A stretch of 64,000 nucleotides of DNA, from assembly GCA_031761405.1 (NCBI GenBank), contig JASEVX010000011.1, forward strand, positions 32,538,140 through 32,602,139. Reading direction: 5' to 3'. Below, piece by piece: positions 44,552 to 56,845 of the stretch; position 1 is the stretch's first letter; each line of letters opens with the position of its first letter. The stretch comes from Serripes groenlandicus. Taxonomy: Eukaryota > Mollusca > Bivalvia > Cardiida > Cardiidae. The notes below the pieces were generated by a model. That model did no database searches. It saw only the letters and a program-made list of their open reading frames with translations, and was not told where the DNA came from. The position numbers were made by a program, and so were the translations under genes.

Positions 44552-46778
44552 TCAAAAAGAATCGTATGTGACTTCAGAAGTTATACTGGATACGTGAAGA
44601 TGTTCAAGTTATTGGTAAAAAAATAAATATGTAACCAGTACTATATGTTCCAAGAATAAGTAAAATTATCTCGAATTAATCTCACGTTTAAACCTAAATG
44701 TACAATATATGTTATAATAGTACGTATATGTATGTATTAAACGACAATAAATTTATGTCGTATGTATATGTATGTTTTTATTTGACTATGCTTGTATGCT
44801 TAATGTCAGATAGAATTTCTCTTCTGTGTTGTTCTGTTTAAGTGATCCGTGTCTCTCGTGTTCTGATTATACCACCTGTATTATAAGCGTGTAGACAGTC
44901 CTCGTGATAAAATGTTGAAATGATAACGCGTGGAAGATTAGTCGTTCTATAGTCAAGAATTACGCGTAAGTATATGTCTAGCCGTCCTCCGCTTTGACTA
45001 TCATTACAAGTGTAAAAGACAAAAAAGAAATGTGAAGCCAAAACGTGAAGGAAATCCTCCAAGGATTTTCAACGTTAAAGAGGCTACAATCATCATCATC
45101 AACAACATGTCAATATGTAAATACGATTCAAGTTTGAAAGCCGTAACACTTGCACCTTTTGAGAAAACGTAAACAAATCAACACAATGAATCTTTAACAT
45201 TGAGCTAAACTCACTTTTTAAAAATGTGTGCAAAATTAAAGACCAATCTAACAACAAAAATGGAGAAGCTATATCCAATTCTCAAAATTCATGATTTTTA
45301 CCCCCAAAAAGAAGGACACACACAGCATTCTCAGCATACAATGCGAAGACGTCTAGATAAGATATAACTGTGATCCAAGTTGGAAAGCAATGCTACTTAT
45401 TGAGAACAGCTTTAAAATAACGAAACTTTGAAAGGTCGAGCAACGAAATTGTTAGATATGAATACATTAAACAAAACAAAAACAACAAAAAACAATTTGC
45501 CAAATGTATGCAACTGAGTCAGCAACAAATGTGGAGGACGATTAATGCCCCTTTCGTACAAGCAAAATGATTTCAATTCGCACAACGCAGATCGAATTAA
45601 ATTTAGACCTAAAAACCGTCTACATTGCTATTCCAAAGTTGATTGATGTTTTAAGGAAACGTCTTAGCGAGATAAAGTAACTATCAATCACACAATCCCT
45701 GTTATCGGAATCCAAACAGCCACTATCATTTCCTTGTACAGGCGCTTTCATTCAAAAGTTATGAGATTATTTATGTCAGGTCGATATTGACGTTTCATTT
45801 ATAATTCTTCCCGTTCAGAAGGAAGGTGCATTTGTTAAACCGATCTTTACTCTTTCAGCGCCACACGCAATATTGAGGTTTTTGCAAACAATGCAGATTC
45901 AGGTGAGTCAGCTCGCTACTGGCTGTCTCACCTGAAATCAGCATTGTTTGCCTTTTAGTTACCAAAATAGTCGAAAAACTTTCATGAATTGAAAAATGGA
46001 CACACTTTAAAGTCTACTTTAAACAATTCGGCGCTGAAAGAGTTAAACAGGTAATGAACGCATCATTGAACGGTCATTGTGATCAATACCCGTTAATGAC
46101 ACAAGGGCGCTCAACTTAATAGAATTTAGAACATGCATGGTTTGCTTTTTTGATTATGTTCGAAGTAAGATTACCACACTTTCAATGAAAATAAGCTGTA
46201 AAGTTATCATAGTTCAAGAGTGGTCTTGAAAGACATTGGTGCAGTGGTAGAAAGTCCATCTCTCGAACCAATGGTCCATGGTTCTGCCTTTGATGGTTTT
46301 CCACATAAACAGCGCGAGTATTGGTTAAGTCTCCAGAAAGCAGACATCGAAATTAATTTACATAACCTTAAAGCTTGCTTCGCAATTTCTGTCAAACAAA
46401 TAAGTTTAAACTAAGGTTGGTCTATTGTTTAATCATTCATGTATTAGATTACATTTTAACATAGGTAACATTATTATTATTGATTATGATGAAAAGTTAA
46501 TATCATTTTCAGAAAAGGAGAAAACTCATGTCTTCAGCAATTTAACATTTTTTCTGTTTTTAAAAGTTCGGCTGCAAAGGTGTCCAATGTTGCTATCAAA
46601 AGGAAATATGTTAAATTACTTTTTATTGCACGTTTATCCCATTTTTTTTTCTATTTTGTGGTATTATTGACAAATGGCAAACTTCATATATTCTTACTTA
46701 AAAAATCCTGAATTTTGTATGTTGAATTTCACAAGTCCTGGAATCAAGTCATTAATGAAATCAATAAATACATATTTA
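44552..46778 (+). repeat. 2 kb dispersed repeat, copy B
   Basis: Contiguous copy from tcaaaaagaatcgtatgtga to ttaatgaaatcaataaatac. Related to copy C (49145-51112) along its length and to copy A at 24811-25475 plus 30741-31550. Near 46230-46320 it carries a tRNA-like segment (gcagtggtagaaagtccatc) shared with copy C at about 50575-50640. It contains an extra MITE (45850-46042). Nature unknown: no terminal repeats or coding capacity recognised. Confidence 0.75.
45850..46042. mobile_element. TTAA-type MITE (ctctttcag family), complete
   Basis: Ends CTCTTTCAGCGCC and GGCGCTGAAAGAG are perfect 13 bp inverted repeats flanked by TTTA (45846-45849) and TTAA (46043-46046). The paralogous site in copy C reads cgatcTTAAacagg (50371-50384), with a single TTAA and no insert, so this is a clean filled/empty pair. 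Interior hairpin: cagattcaggtgagtcagc / gctgtctcacctgaaatc. TTAA duplication points to piggyBac-type transposition (inference). Confidence 0.9.
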
Positions 46779-47258
46779 GACTAATGAATGTTAAGATGGC
46801 TTAATTACATTGCTGTTTATGATAAATAACTGGTGAACAGCTGGATTTTTGTGTTGTCAACCTAGTTTAGATTTGAACTATGTCTCTGGGAAATGCAATG
46901 TATTATAAAGTTTTACTTGACCCACTCCTGGTGTTCTAATATGTATCACAGTTGTTTACTGTTTCTTCAACTTCAATAATTTCAGTGCTATGCATTATTG
47001 ATATGTACATTTCCTACGACAGTGATGCCTTGCGTCAACTTTCTCTTGTAAATTCATTGTTGATGTATTCATTTGGTTCCGGGTTGTAGTACATAGTTTA
47101 TTTTGAAATGTGGAAGAAGCACTTCTTACGCACTGTTTCAAAGAGACGATAAGTCAGAGAGGAACATCTTTACAACTTTCAGATTAAAAAGCATTCCTGT
47201 ATGTGCATTAATGTGTATATATCGCGCGACAATAATTCTAAAAGGTTTGGGATGATCA
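46779..47258. other. No recognisable feature
   Basis: AT-rich, nothing recognised. Confidence 0.4.
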
Positions 47259-47542
47259 GGCCGAGCCCCGGTAGCTCAGTCGGTAGCGACGCGGGCTGTC
47301 AACCCAGGGCTTGTGAGGTCGAGTCCCAGCTCGACCAACATTCTTTCCGGCGTTTGAAGAAAGCGTCATTCGTCTTTCAACAATTGGCTTACAGTATTTG
47401 AAAAAGCAGCCAGTTGCTTGGAAATTATGTTGTATGGATTACTGGTGTGAGAAAGCTAGGAAACACCTGAGTAGGTGAACTGGTCGCCGTGATATGACTG
47501 AAAAGTTGTTGAAACGGTGTTAAGCCCCAATCGATCAGTGTG
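47259..47542 (+). mobile_element. tRNA-derived SINE (gtgaactgg family), full length
   Basis: Head is a well-formed tRNA-like sequence: A box in ggtagctcagtcggtagcga, B box in gtgaggtcgagtcccagctc. The body has gcgtcattcgtctttcaaca, aagcagccagttgcttggaa, gtgtgagaaagctaggaaac, gtgaactggtcgccgtgata and the 3' end gttgaaacggtgttaagccc. The same family lies on the minus strand at 6795 and 61460. Confidence 0.8.
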
Positions 47543-48097
47543 GGTGATCGAGATCAGCGAAGGCTTCCGACCAGAAAATGTCACCACATATGTGTGACTG
47601 GTTTCGCTTAATTGCTGAAGACATTTCGTGAACAATACTGAACATCAGCCAGACAAAATCATCTGTCTATGAATAAAAAGCAACATATGTTAGTATAGAG
47701 CCCATTTCACTCTATATTAAACTGCTCTAAAAGTAACAGCTGTGACTCTGTGTACATATTTATACTCCGTAGGTTAATGTTTCCTTAGTCACGCTAGGGT
47801 TAATACGGTCAGTCCCTTTTAACACAGCTCGGTTCAATCCGTTTTCATTATGAATTTTATCCGGCATATCACCATCATAACGATATAGCTAAATGGATCC
47901 AGCAAATAACCTTTCATGTTTTTTGGTGAAACGGATATGATGAATGGCTCTCTTGTACAAGAGATAATGGATCTTGATGAAAAACAATCCAAAGGTCACG
48001 ACCATACACATAATTTATATAATATAGCACAGTAGAACACAATTATTTATATAAGAGAAAGACAGACGGGCGAGAGAGGGAATGTGATAGAAATAAA
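47543..48097. other. No recognisable feature
   Basis: Spacer of about 550 bases, nothing recognised. Confidence 0.4.
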
Positions 48098-48145
48098 GAG
48101 GGAGAAAAAGGTAGAGAGAGATAGAGAGAATGAGAGAGAGAGAGG

Positions 48146-48239
<94 letters not shown>
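48098..48239. repeat. AG-rich simple repeat
   Basis: Uninterrupted (AG)n from about 48151 to 48239, preceded by impure GA-rich sequence. The Ser/Leu frames on the minus strand (48015-48302) are translations of it. Confidence 0.95.
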
Positions 48240-48241
<2 letters not shown>

Positions 48242-48604
48242 AATGAAAAGAGACAGTCAGACAGACAGATAAACAAAAAAAGGAATAAGGACCGACACAC
48301 ACAAAGTGATAATGTAATTCGATAGTTGTTTTTTCTTACTTCAATGTTTTCCTTATTAAATTCCTTTGTTCCGTCATTCAGATTAAAAGTCTATAGAAAG
48401 ACCTACACGCATTTATTTGAAAAAAAAAAAGAAAAGGGGGTACTTTTTTGTGGGAATTGCATTACAAATGGCCACAGTGCCACCAAACAAGAACAAGAAC
48501 AACACACAAAATGTTTACAATATTTTTGTCGTTTTGTATATATAGGTTTTTACATGGTTGTTTAGGAAATAACTAGGTCGAAATGTCTTAAGGACGATAT
48601 ACCT
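48240..48604. other. No recognisable feature
   Basis: Spacer with an A-rich run at 48421-48434. Confidence 0.4.
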
Positions 48605-48891
48605 GTGTATTTGTCTCTGTCTCCGTCTCTCTCTCCCTCCCCTATCCCTCCCTTCTCTCTCTCTCTCTCTCTCCAAATGTATCTCTGTCTTNNNNNNNNN
48701 NNNNNNNNNNNNNNNNNNNNNNNNNNNNNNNNNNNNNNNNNNNNNNNNNNNNNNNNNNNNNNNNNNNNNNNNNNNNNNNNNNNNNNNNNNNNNNNNNNNN
48801 NNNNNNNNNNNNNNNNNNNNNNNNNNNNNNNNNNNNNNNNNNNNNNNNNNNNNNNNNNNNNNNNNNNNNNNNNNNNNNNNNNNNNNNNNNN
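48605..48891. other. CT-rich simple repeat followed by 200-base gap
   Basis: CT-rich sequence at 48615-48691 leads into exactly 200 N (48692-48891). The gap length looks like a fixed placeholder, so the true distance is unknown. Sequence after the gap is in the middle of a tRNA-Asp array unit, so more repeat units may be missing here. Confidence 0.95.
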
Positions 48892-48924
48892 AGACATAAT
48901 GAAGTTTGTTCGTACCCGCTCTAC

Positions 48925-49137
48925 TTCTCGCCACAGTACTTTGAACATATCGTAGCCGTTCCATCAATTTTATTATTATGAAGGAAATAGAACAGATTTC
49001 GACTATTGAATGCTATATATATTATTCGCTTGATAGCATCTAATGCAATGCAGTTATCATGCACGAAGCATAAAACACTCACCTGCCTAACGACATCATA
49101 CAAATATAAATAAAATTCAAAACCCATATGATAAGAA
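48925..49137 (-). repeat. Partial unit of the tRNA-Asp array
   Basis: Shares agtactttgaa.atatcgtag, gttccatcaattttattat, tagcatctaatgcaatgcag, ttatcatgcac.gaagcataa and cctaacgacatcatacaa with the units at 53155-57065. The tRNA portion is not present, probably because of the gap on its left. Confidence 0.75.
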
Positions 49138-49144
49138 TATATTG

Positions 49145-51112
49145 GAGAAATAAAGATTATATTATATATATATACTATATGTATTAAACGACATACAATT
49201 TATGTCTTATGTATATGTATATGTATGTTTATATCTGACTATGCTTCTATGCTTAATGTCAGATATAATTTTTCTTCTGTGCTGTTCTGTTAGGTGACCC
49301 GTTTCTACGGTGTTCTAATAATATACCACCTGTATTGAAAGCGTGTAGACAGTCCTTATGATAAAGTGTTTGACAGAAATGATAACGTGTGGAAGAGTAG
49401 TCGTTCTATAGCAAGAATTACGCGTAAGTATATTACGCTTTTGACTTTCATTACAAGTGTAAAAGACAAAATCAAAACGTGAAGCCAAAACGTGAAGTAA
49501 TCCTCCGAAGATTTTCCACCGTCACAAAAAGGCTACAATCATCATCAACAACAACTTTTCAATATGTTACTATGATCCAAGTTTGAAAGCCATACACTTT
49601 CACCTTTTGATAAAATGTAAACAAAAACCACAATGAATCTTTAACATTGAGCTCAAACACACTTTTTTAAAAAAATATAATTAAAAAATATCCCAATGTA
49701 TGACTCCTGAGTCTGTTTTAAACATAAAACTATTTGATTATTAAAAATGTGGGCAAAATTATAAAACAATCTTACAACAAAAATGGAGAAAACTATATGC
49801 AATTCTCAAAATTCATGACATTTACCCCCTAAAAAAGGTCACACACAGCATTCTCAGCAGTACAATGTGAAGACGTCTAGATAAGATATAACTGTGATCC
49901 AAGTTGGAAAACAATGATACTTATTGAGAACAGCTTTTAAAATAACGAAACTTTGAAAGGTTGAGATAAACGCAATTGTTAGATATACAATCATTAAAAA
50001 ATACCCTAAAAAAATACAAAACCAATTGGCCAAATGTATGCAACTGGTCGCAACAAATGTGGACCGACGATGAATGCCCTTTTCGCACAAGCAACATGAT
50101 TTCAAGTCGCACAACAGAGATCGAATTGAATTTAAAACCTGAAAATCGTCTACATTGCTATTTCAAAGTTGAGTGATGTTTTAAGGAACGTCCTAAGCGA
50201 GAATAAAGTATACTATCAATCACACAATCCCTGTTATCGAATCCAAACAGCCACTATCATTTCCTTGTACAGGCGCTTTCATTCAAAGTATGAGATTATT
50301 TATGTCAGGTCGATATTGACGTTTCATTTATAATTCTTTCCGTTCAGAAGAGGTGCATTTGTTTTTAAAACGATCTTAAACAGGTAAAGAACGCATCATT
50401 GAACGGTCATTGTGATAAATATCCATTAATGATACAAGGGCGCCTCAACTTAATAGAATTTAAAACATGTATAGTAGTTTGCTTTTTTTATTATGTTCGA
50501 AGTAAAGTTTATCACAATTTCAATGAAAATTAACTGTTAAAATATCATAGTTCAAGAGTGGTCTGAGAAAGACAGTGGCTGCAAGTGGTAAGAAAGCTCC
50601 GCCTCTCGTACACAATGGTTCCGGTCTCGAATCCCATTGGTTTTTTTCCAAACAATCAACGCGAGTACTTGGTAAGTCTCCAGAATGCAGACATCGAAAT
50701 TAATTTACATTATCTTAAAGCTTGTTCGCATTTATGTCAAACAAATAAGTTTAACTGAGGTTGGTCTATTTTTAACATTACATGTTAACATATGTAAAAT
50801 TAATAGTGTGGTGATTATGATGAAAAGGAAATCTCATTTTGAGAAAAAGGAGAAAACTCTTGTCCTTCAACAACTTTTTTTTTCTTTCTGTTTTTAAAAA
50901 GTTCGGCTGCAAAGGTTTCCAATGTTGCTATCGAAAGGGAATATATTAAACTGACTTTTATTGCACGTTCAATCCCATGTTTTTCTTTTTTGTAGTATTA
51001 TTGACCAATGGCAAACTTCCTATATCTGACTAAAAAAATCCTGAAATTTGTATATTGAATTTCAGAAGTCCCTGGAATCAAGTCCTTAATGAATTCAATA
51101 AGTACATATTGA
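49145..51112 (+). repeat. 2 kb dispersed repeat, copy C
   Basis: Similar to copy B over its whole length with many small indels. Shows the empty TTAA site at 50376-50379. Retains tatcccaatgtatgactcct and ttgattattaaaaatgtg, which copy B has lost but copy A retains, so A and C preserve an ancestral segment. Frames in it are not conserved between copies. Confidence 0.75.
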
Positions 51113-52138
51113 ACCTCACTATTGACTTTCCTTCTCAAAGATTTACCCCCGTGATTTGCTTTCATAAAGCATGCTTCATTGGTACATGTAACTAGATCAT
51201 GTTCAAACCAGGATAGATTTAACCATTTTACACGAATACAACGTGTGTGTGTAAAGGCTAAGATGGATCAACATGAACATTTAATACTTCCATCTTAAAC
51301 CTTATCGTGTTATTAGTCGCCGGGCAGAAGCCCGCGACTTCTATTTTAAATAGGTTTTCGGAAATGACATGGGAGGGGTGTTATTAATTATTATTATTAT
51401 TTTAAATGTCTTGAACATATTACAATTGCGTTTCTTTAACAACACTAAGTTATGACACATCTAAAATGCAATAAATATTCGATGTTTTAGTATGTGCAGT
51501 TTCTTTATTTGACTCGCATTGACGTGTTGTGTTTTATTTACGAAGACAAAACAGTCCTTATTAGCTAGAACGGAGCTACTTTAGTTTCATAAACTATGTA
51601 ATCAAAGGCGATAACTACACACCTTTCCGTCGCACAGTCTACATTATTTGCATACGCGCACCTGCTTGCAGAAGACTATCGATATGAAAAACACGTCGAA
51701 TTCTCCTTTTAATAGATAAGTATCAACATACACTGGTAACAAGAAACAAAAATAAAAAATATTTTGTGAAATATGTCTCAAATATAAGCCTGTTATCGGT
51801 CGTGAACGTCGAACGCCTTTTCCTCAGTTGGTGACCTAGTTTCATATTGCCAACATGTAAGAGAAGTAACCGGAAGTAAATGTAAACTTAGAAAAGTGAC
51901 TTGTATACCACTATTTGCAGGTGTAAACGTTTCAGTATAAAAGTGTGTCTCGTATCTTAATACACATACTAAATTTTGGTCATGAAAAGCTTTATAATTG
52001 TGATATAAAAGTCGCGTGCTCGTGTATAGATATCTAATCATTTCAGGTGGAAAATAAAAGTAGTAAGGTACGTCTATCCTATTATTTTAGACTATTCCGC
52101 ATGTCTGTCGCCCTTGTTAGCCTGTCTGATCTGTCTGT
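51113..52138. other. No supported gene
   Basis: Holds a hairpin gtcgccgggcagaagcccgcgac-type (51318-51340). The minus frame 51793-52041 has no family signature. Confidence 0.4.
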
Positions 52139-52205
52139 CCGTCTCCCTTTCTCTCGTTCTCTCTTCTCTCTCTCACCCTGTCTTCTCTATCTCTCATTCT
52201 CTCAC

Positions 52206-52238
<33 letters not shown>

Positions 52239-52554
52239 TCATCTCTCTCTCCTCTCCTCTCTCTCTGCTCTTTCTCTCCTTACTCTCTTCTCTCTTCATC
52301 TCATCTCTCTATCCTCTCTCTCTCTCTCTCTCTCGTCTTCTTCCATCTCCTCTCCTCTCTCTCTCTCTCCTCTCTCTCTCTTCACAATCTCTCCTCTCTC
52401 TTCCTCTCTCTCTCTTCTCTCTCTCTCTCCTCTCTCTTCTCTCTCTCTATATATCCTCCTCTCCTCCCTCAATATATATCTTTCCTCTCCTCTCTCTCTC
52501 TTCTCTCCTCGTCTTACTCTAGAGTTCTCTTCATCATGCTCTATCTCACTCTCT

Positions 52555-52593
<39 letters not shown>

Positions 52594-52609
52594 TCTCTAT
52601 CTCTATCTA

Positions 52610-52651
<42 letters not shown>

Positions 52652-52652
52652 C

Positions 52653-52686
<34 letters not shown>

Positions 52687-52816
52687 TCCTATATATATAT
52701 AGTATATATATATCGGTCTCTCTGTCGCTGTCTATTTCTCTCGCTCTCTCCTTATTCCCATATCTCATCTCCCTCTCTGTCTGTATGACTTTCTCTATAA
52801 TGGATGTCTCTCTTAT

Positions 52817-52882
<66 letters not shown>

Positions 52883-52933
52883 CTCTCCCTCCCTCTCTCT
52901 CTCTCTCTCTCTGTATATATCTCTGTTTCCGTT

Positions 52934-52964
<31 letters not shown>

Positions 52965-53150
52965 GCTCTCTCTGTCTCTGTCTCTGTCTATGTCTCTCTG
53001 TCTCTCGCTCTCTGTCTCTGTCTCCCTCTTCCTCCCTCTCTCGCCCTTTTCTCTCGCGATATGCCAATCTCTGCTCGGTCTATCTCTGTATCTGTCTCTC
53101 TATCTTATCTCTTTCTCTCCCCTCTATCACTCTCTCTTTCTATTTCTCTC
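52139..53150. repeat. CT-rich low-complexity tract (~1 kb)
   Basis: Long polypyrimidine sequence on the plus strand made of CTCT, CTCCT, TATA and TGTCTC blocks. The 424-codon and other Ser/Leu-rich frames spanning it, and the Arg/Glu-rich frames opposite, are translations of simple sequence and not genes. Confidence 0.95.
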
Positions 53151-53302
53151 AAGCATCTAATGCACTGCAATTATTATGCACAGAAGCATAAAAAACTCTA
53201 TTTTAAATTATATTTAATAAATATGCGTTCGTTCAAAAATTATTTAAGGCTGAAACAACGTCAAAATACAGTAATTAAATTAAAACAAAAACAAAATGAT
53301 TC

Positions 53303-53374
53303 CTTACAGACGGGGAATTGAACCCCGGTATCCCGCGTGACAGGCGGGGCTACTTACCACTATACTATCTAGAA
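53303..53374 (-). tRNA. tRNA-Asp(GTC), array copy 1
   Basis: Minus-strand 72-mer. D arm TAGTATAGTGGTAAGTA, anticodon arm CCCGCCTGTCACGCGGG with anticodon GTC, T arm CGGGGTTCAATTCCCCG, discriminator G. The acceptor stem has one mismatch (C3 against T). A box and B box (GGTTCAATTCC) are intact; a TTTT run follows within about 10 bases. Confidence 0.75.
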
Positions 53375-53991
53375 GATGAATAATTCAAGTGTCACGAAAG
53401 TACATAAACACTTTACAAAAAATATCTCATACGAAAAAAGAAACGTCAGCTTTTGGTAAAAATAAAGATATTTGTTTAAATGATGTTGTAAAAACTACCT
53501 CCTTTCAATAGTACTTTGAATATATCGTAGCGTTCCATCAATTTTATTATAATGAAGGAATAGAAAAGATTTCCGAATTTGAAAAAATATTAAATATTTT
53601 GCTTGATATCATCTAATGCAATGCAGTTATCATGCACGGAAGCATAAAACACTCACTGCCTAACGACATCATACAACATCCCCAATTGGAACACTTACTG
53701 ATTTGACACATCTTGTTTGGATCAACACTGATGGACGTAACGCTTCCTATAATGAGACAAATCAGAAGCAGACGACTTTGAAAACATCTAGTCAAAAATA
53801 TGGTAAAGCTCTATAAATAAAATTTAAAACCATATGATAGAAATTTATCTTACTCATTCAGAGCAATTTCTGCTTCTCGTATTTCGTTTTTAAATGACAT
53901 TTAATAATTATTCTTTCGTTCAAAAATTATTTAATGCTGAAAACATTGTCAAAATACAGCAATTAAATAAAAAACAAAAATAAAAATATTC

Positions 53992-54063
53992 CTTGCAGAC
54001 GGGGAATTGAACCCCGGTCTCCCGCGTGACAGGCGGGGATACTTACCACTATACTATCTAGAA
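53992..54063 (-). tRNA. tRNA-Asp(GTC), array copy 2
   Basis: As copy 1, with anticodon GTC, intact D, anticodon and T arms and discriminator G. One acceptor mismatch (C3 against C). A T5 run follows directly (ggaatatttttat). Confidence 0.78.
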
Positions 54064-54716
54064 GATGAATACTTCAAGTGTCACGAAAGTTACTAAACAC
54101 TTTACAAAAAATATCTCGTACGAAAAAATGAAACGTCAGCTTTTGGTTACAGCATGGGACATACATGTAGATAAAATCTACGTCCCTGAATACAGTAAAG
54201 ATATTTGTTGTAATGATGTTGTAAACACTCCCTCCTTTCAATAGTACTTTTAATATATCGTTGCGTTCCATCAATTTTATTATAATGAAGGAATAGAACA
54301 GATTTCCGAATTTTAATGCGATTATATAGTTTGCCTGATAGCATCTAATGCAATGCAGTTATCATGCACGGAAGTATAAAACACTCACTGCCTCACGAGA
54401 TCATACAACATCCACAATTGGAACACTTACTGATTTGACACATCTTGTTTGGATCAACATTTGTGGACGTAACCCTTCCTATAATGAGACAAATCAGCGG
54501 CAGACGACTTTGAAAACATCTAGTCAAAAATATGGTAAAGCTCTGTAAATAAAATTCAAAACCATATGATAGAAATTTATCTTACTCATTCAGAGCAATT
54601 TCTCCTTCTCGTATATCGTTTTTAAATGATATTTAATAATTATTCTTTAGTTCAAAAATTATTGAATGCTGAAAACATCGTCAAAATACTGCAATTAAAT
54701 AAAAACAAAAAGATTC

Positions 54717-54788
54717 CTTCCAGACGGGGAATTGAACCCCGGTCTCCCGCGTGACAGGCGGGGATACTTACCACTATACTATCTAGAA
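54717..54788 (-). tRNA. tRNA-Asp(GTC), array copy 3
   Basis: All arms pair: acceptor TTCTAGA with TCTGGAA (one G-T pair), D arm, 5 bp anticodon arm with GTC, 5 bp T arm, discriminator G. The internal A and B boxes match the consensus. The pol III terminator TTTTT lies 5 bases past the 3' end (ggaatctttttg). This is the structurally cleanest type in the array, shared with copies 5 and 6. It would supply Asp-accepting tRNA to cytosolic translation. Confidence 0.85.
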
Positions 54789-55438
54789 GATGGTTACTTC
54801 TTGTGTCAAGAAAGTACATAAACACTTTACAAAAGATAACTCATACGAAAAATGAAACGTCAGCTTTTGGTTACAGCAGGGACATAGATAAGATCTACGT
54901 AGGGGTTACAGTAAAGATATTTGTTTTAATGATGTTGTAAACACTCTCTCCTTTCAATAGTACTTTTAATATATCGTAGTGTTCCATCGATTTTATTATA
55001 ATGAAGGAATAGAACTGATTTCCGAATTTTAATGCGATTATATAGTTTGCCTGATAGCATCTAATGCAATGCAGTTATCATGCACAGAAGCATAAAACAC
55101 TCACTGCCTAACTACATCATAAAACATCCGCAATTGGAACACTTACTGATTTGACACATCTTGTTTGGATTAACATTGGTTGACTTAAACCTTTCCATAA
55201 TGAGACAAATCAGCAGCAGACGACTTTGAAAACATCTAGTCAAAAATATGGAAATGCTCTATAAATAAAATTCAAAACCAACTGACAGAAAGAGAAATTT
55301 ATCTTACTCATTCAGAGCAATTTCTTCTTCTGGTATTTCGTTTTTAATTGACATTTAATAATTATGCTTTCGTTCAAAAATGATTTAAGGCTGAAAACAT
55401 CGTCAAAATACCGCAATTAACTAAAAACAAAAAGATTC

Positions 55439-55510
55439 CTTCCAGACGGGGATTTAAAATCCGGTCTCCCGCGTGACAGGCGGGGATTCTTACCACTATA
55501 CTATCTAGAA
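55439..55510 (-). pseudogene. tRNA-Asp pseudogene, array copy 4
   Basis: Anticodon GTC and acceptor stem are kept, but the T arm is destroyed: CCGGATTTTAAATCCCCG has two unpaired stem positions and lacks the TTC of the T loop. The same change ruins the B box, so transcription by pol III is unlikely. The TTTTT terminator is still present. Confidence 0.8.
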
Positions 55511-56114
55511 GATGACTACATCAAGTGTCACGAAAGTATATAAACTCTTTACAAAAAATATCTCATACGAAAAAAGAAACGTCAGCTTTTGGTAAAAATA
55601 AAGATATTTGTTTAAATGATGTTGTAAAAACTACCTTCTTTCAATAGAACTTTGAATATATCGTAGCGTTCCATCAATGTTATTATAATGAAGGAATAGA
55701 ATAGATTCCCGAATTTGAAAAAATATTATATATTTTGCTTGATATCATCTAATGCAATGCAGTTATCATGCACAGAAGCATAAAACACTCACTGCCTAAC
55801 GACATCATACAACATCCCCAATTGGAACACTTACTGATTTGACACATCTTGTTTGGATCAACATTGATGGACGTAACGCTTCCTATAATGAGACAAATCA
55901 GCAGTAGACGACTTTGAAAACATCTAGTCAAAAATATGGTAAAGCTCTATAAATAAAATTCAAAACCATATGATAGAAATTTATCTTACTCATTCAGAGC
56001 AATTTCTCCTTCTGGTATTTCGTTTTTAAATGACATTTAATCATTATTCTTTCGTTCAAAAATTATTTAATGCTGAAAACATCGTCAAAATACAGCAATT
56101 AAATAAAAAGATTC

Positions 56115-56186
56115 CTTCCAGACGGGGAATTGAACCCCGGTCTCCCGCGTGACAGGCGGGGATACTTACCACTATACTATCTAGAA
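56115..56186 (-). tRNA. tRNA-Asp(GTC), array copy 5
   Basis: Identical in all tRNA arms to copy 3, with anticodon GTC, discriminator G and a TTTTT run after the 3' end. The A-rich stretch behind it is shorter than in its neighbours. Confidence 0.85.
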
Positions 56187-56845
56187 GATGAATACTTCAA
56201 GTGTCACGAAAGTTACTAAACACTTTACAAAACATATCTCATACGAAAAATGAAACGTCAGCTTTTGGTTACAGCTGGGACATACATGTAGATACAATCT
56301 ACGTCCCTGGTAACAGTAAAGATATTTGTTTTAATGATGTTGTAAACACTCCCTCCTTTCAATAGTACTTTGCATATATCGTAGCGTTCCATCAATTTTA
56401 TTATACTGAAGGAATAGAACAGATTTCCGAATTTTAATGCGATTATATATTTTGCTTGATAGCATCTAATGCAATGCAGTTATCATGCAGCATAAAACAC
56501 TCGCTGCCTAATGACATCATACAACATCCCCAGTTGGAACACTTACTGGTTTGACACATCTTGTTTGGATCAACATTGGTGGACTTAACCCTTCCCATAA
56601 TGAGACAAATCAGCAGCAGACGACTTTGAAAACATCTAGTCAAAAATATGGAAAAGCTCTATAAATAAAATTCAAAACCAACTGACAGAAAGAGAAATTT
56701 ATCTTACTCATTCAGAGCAATTTCTCCTTCTGGTATTTCGTTTCTTAATGATATATAATAATTATGCTTTCGTTCAAAAAATGATTTAATGCTGAAAAAA
56801 TCGTCAAAATACCGCAATTAAATAAAAACAAAAACAAAAAGATTC

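Noticed and set aside
48015..48302. Ser/Leu repeat proteins on the minus strand
   Set aside because: Direct translation of an (AG)n microsatellite.
48515..48967. Frames running through the N gap
   Set aside because: Openness comes from unknown bases; no real sequence supports them.
52047..53321. 424-codon and overlapping Ser/Leu-rich frames
   Set aside because: They are translations of the CT-rich low-complexity tract; other frames and the opposite strand (Arg/Glu-rich) are open for the same reason.
53613..56643. Three near-identical frames beginning MTRCFQSRLLLICLIIG
   Set aside because: They look like a conserved small secreted protein, but they are the same segment of the tandem tRNA-array unit. 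The copies persist by array duplication and the segment includes MITE-derived DNA, so conservation is not evidence of coding.
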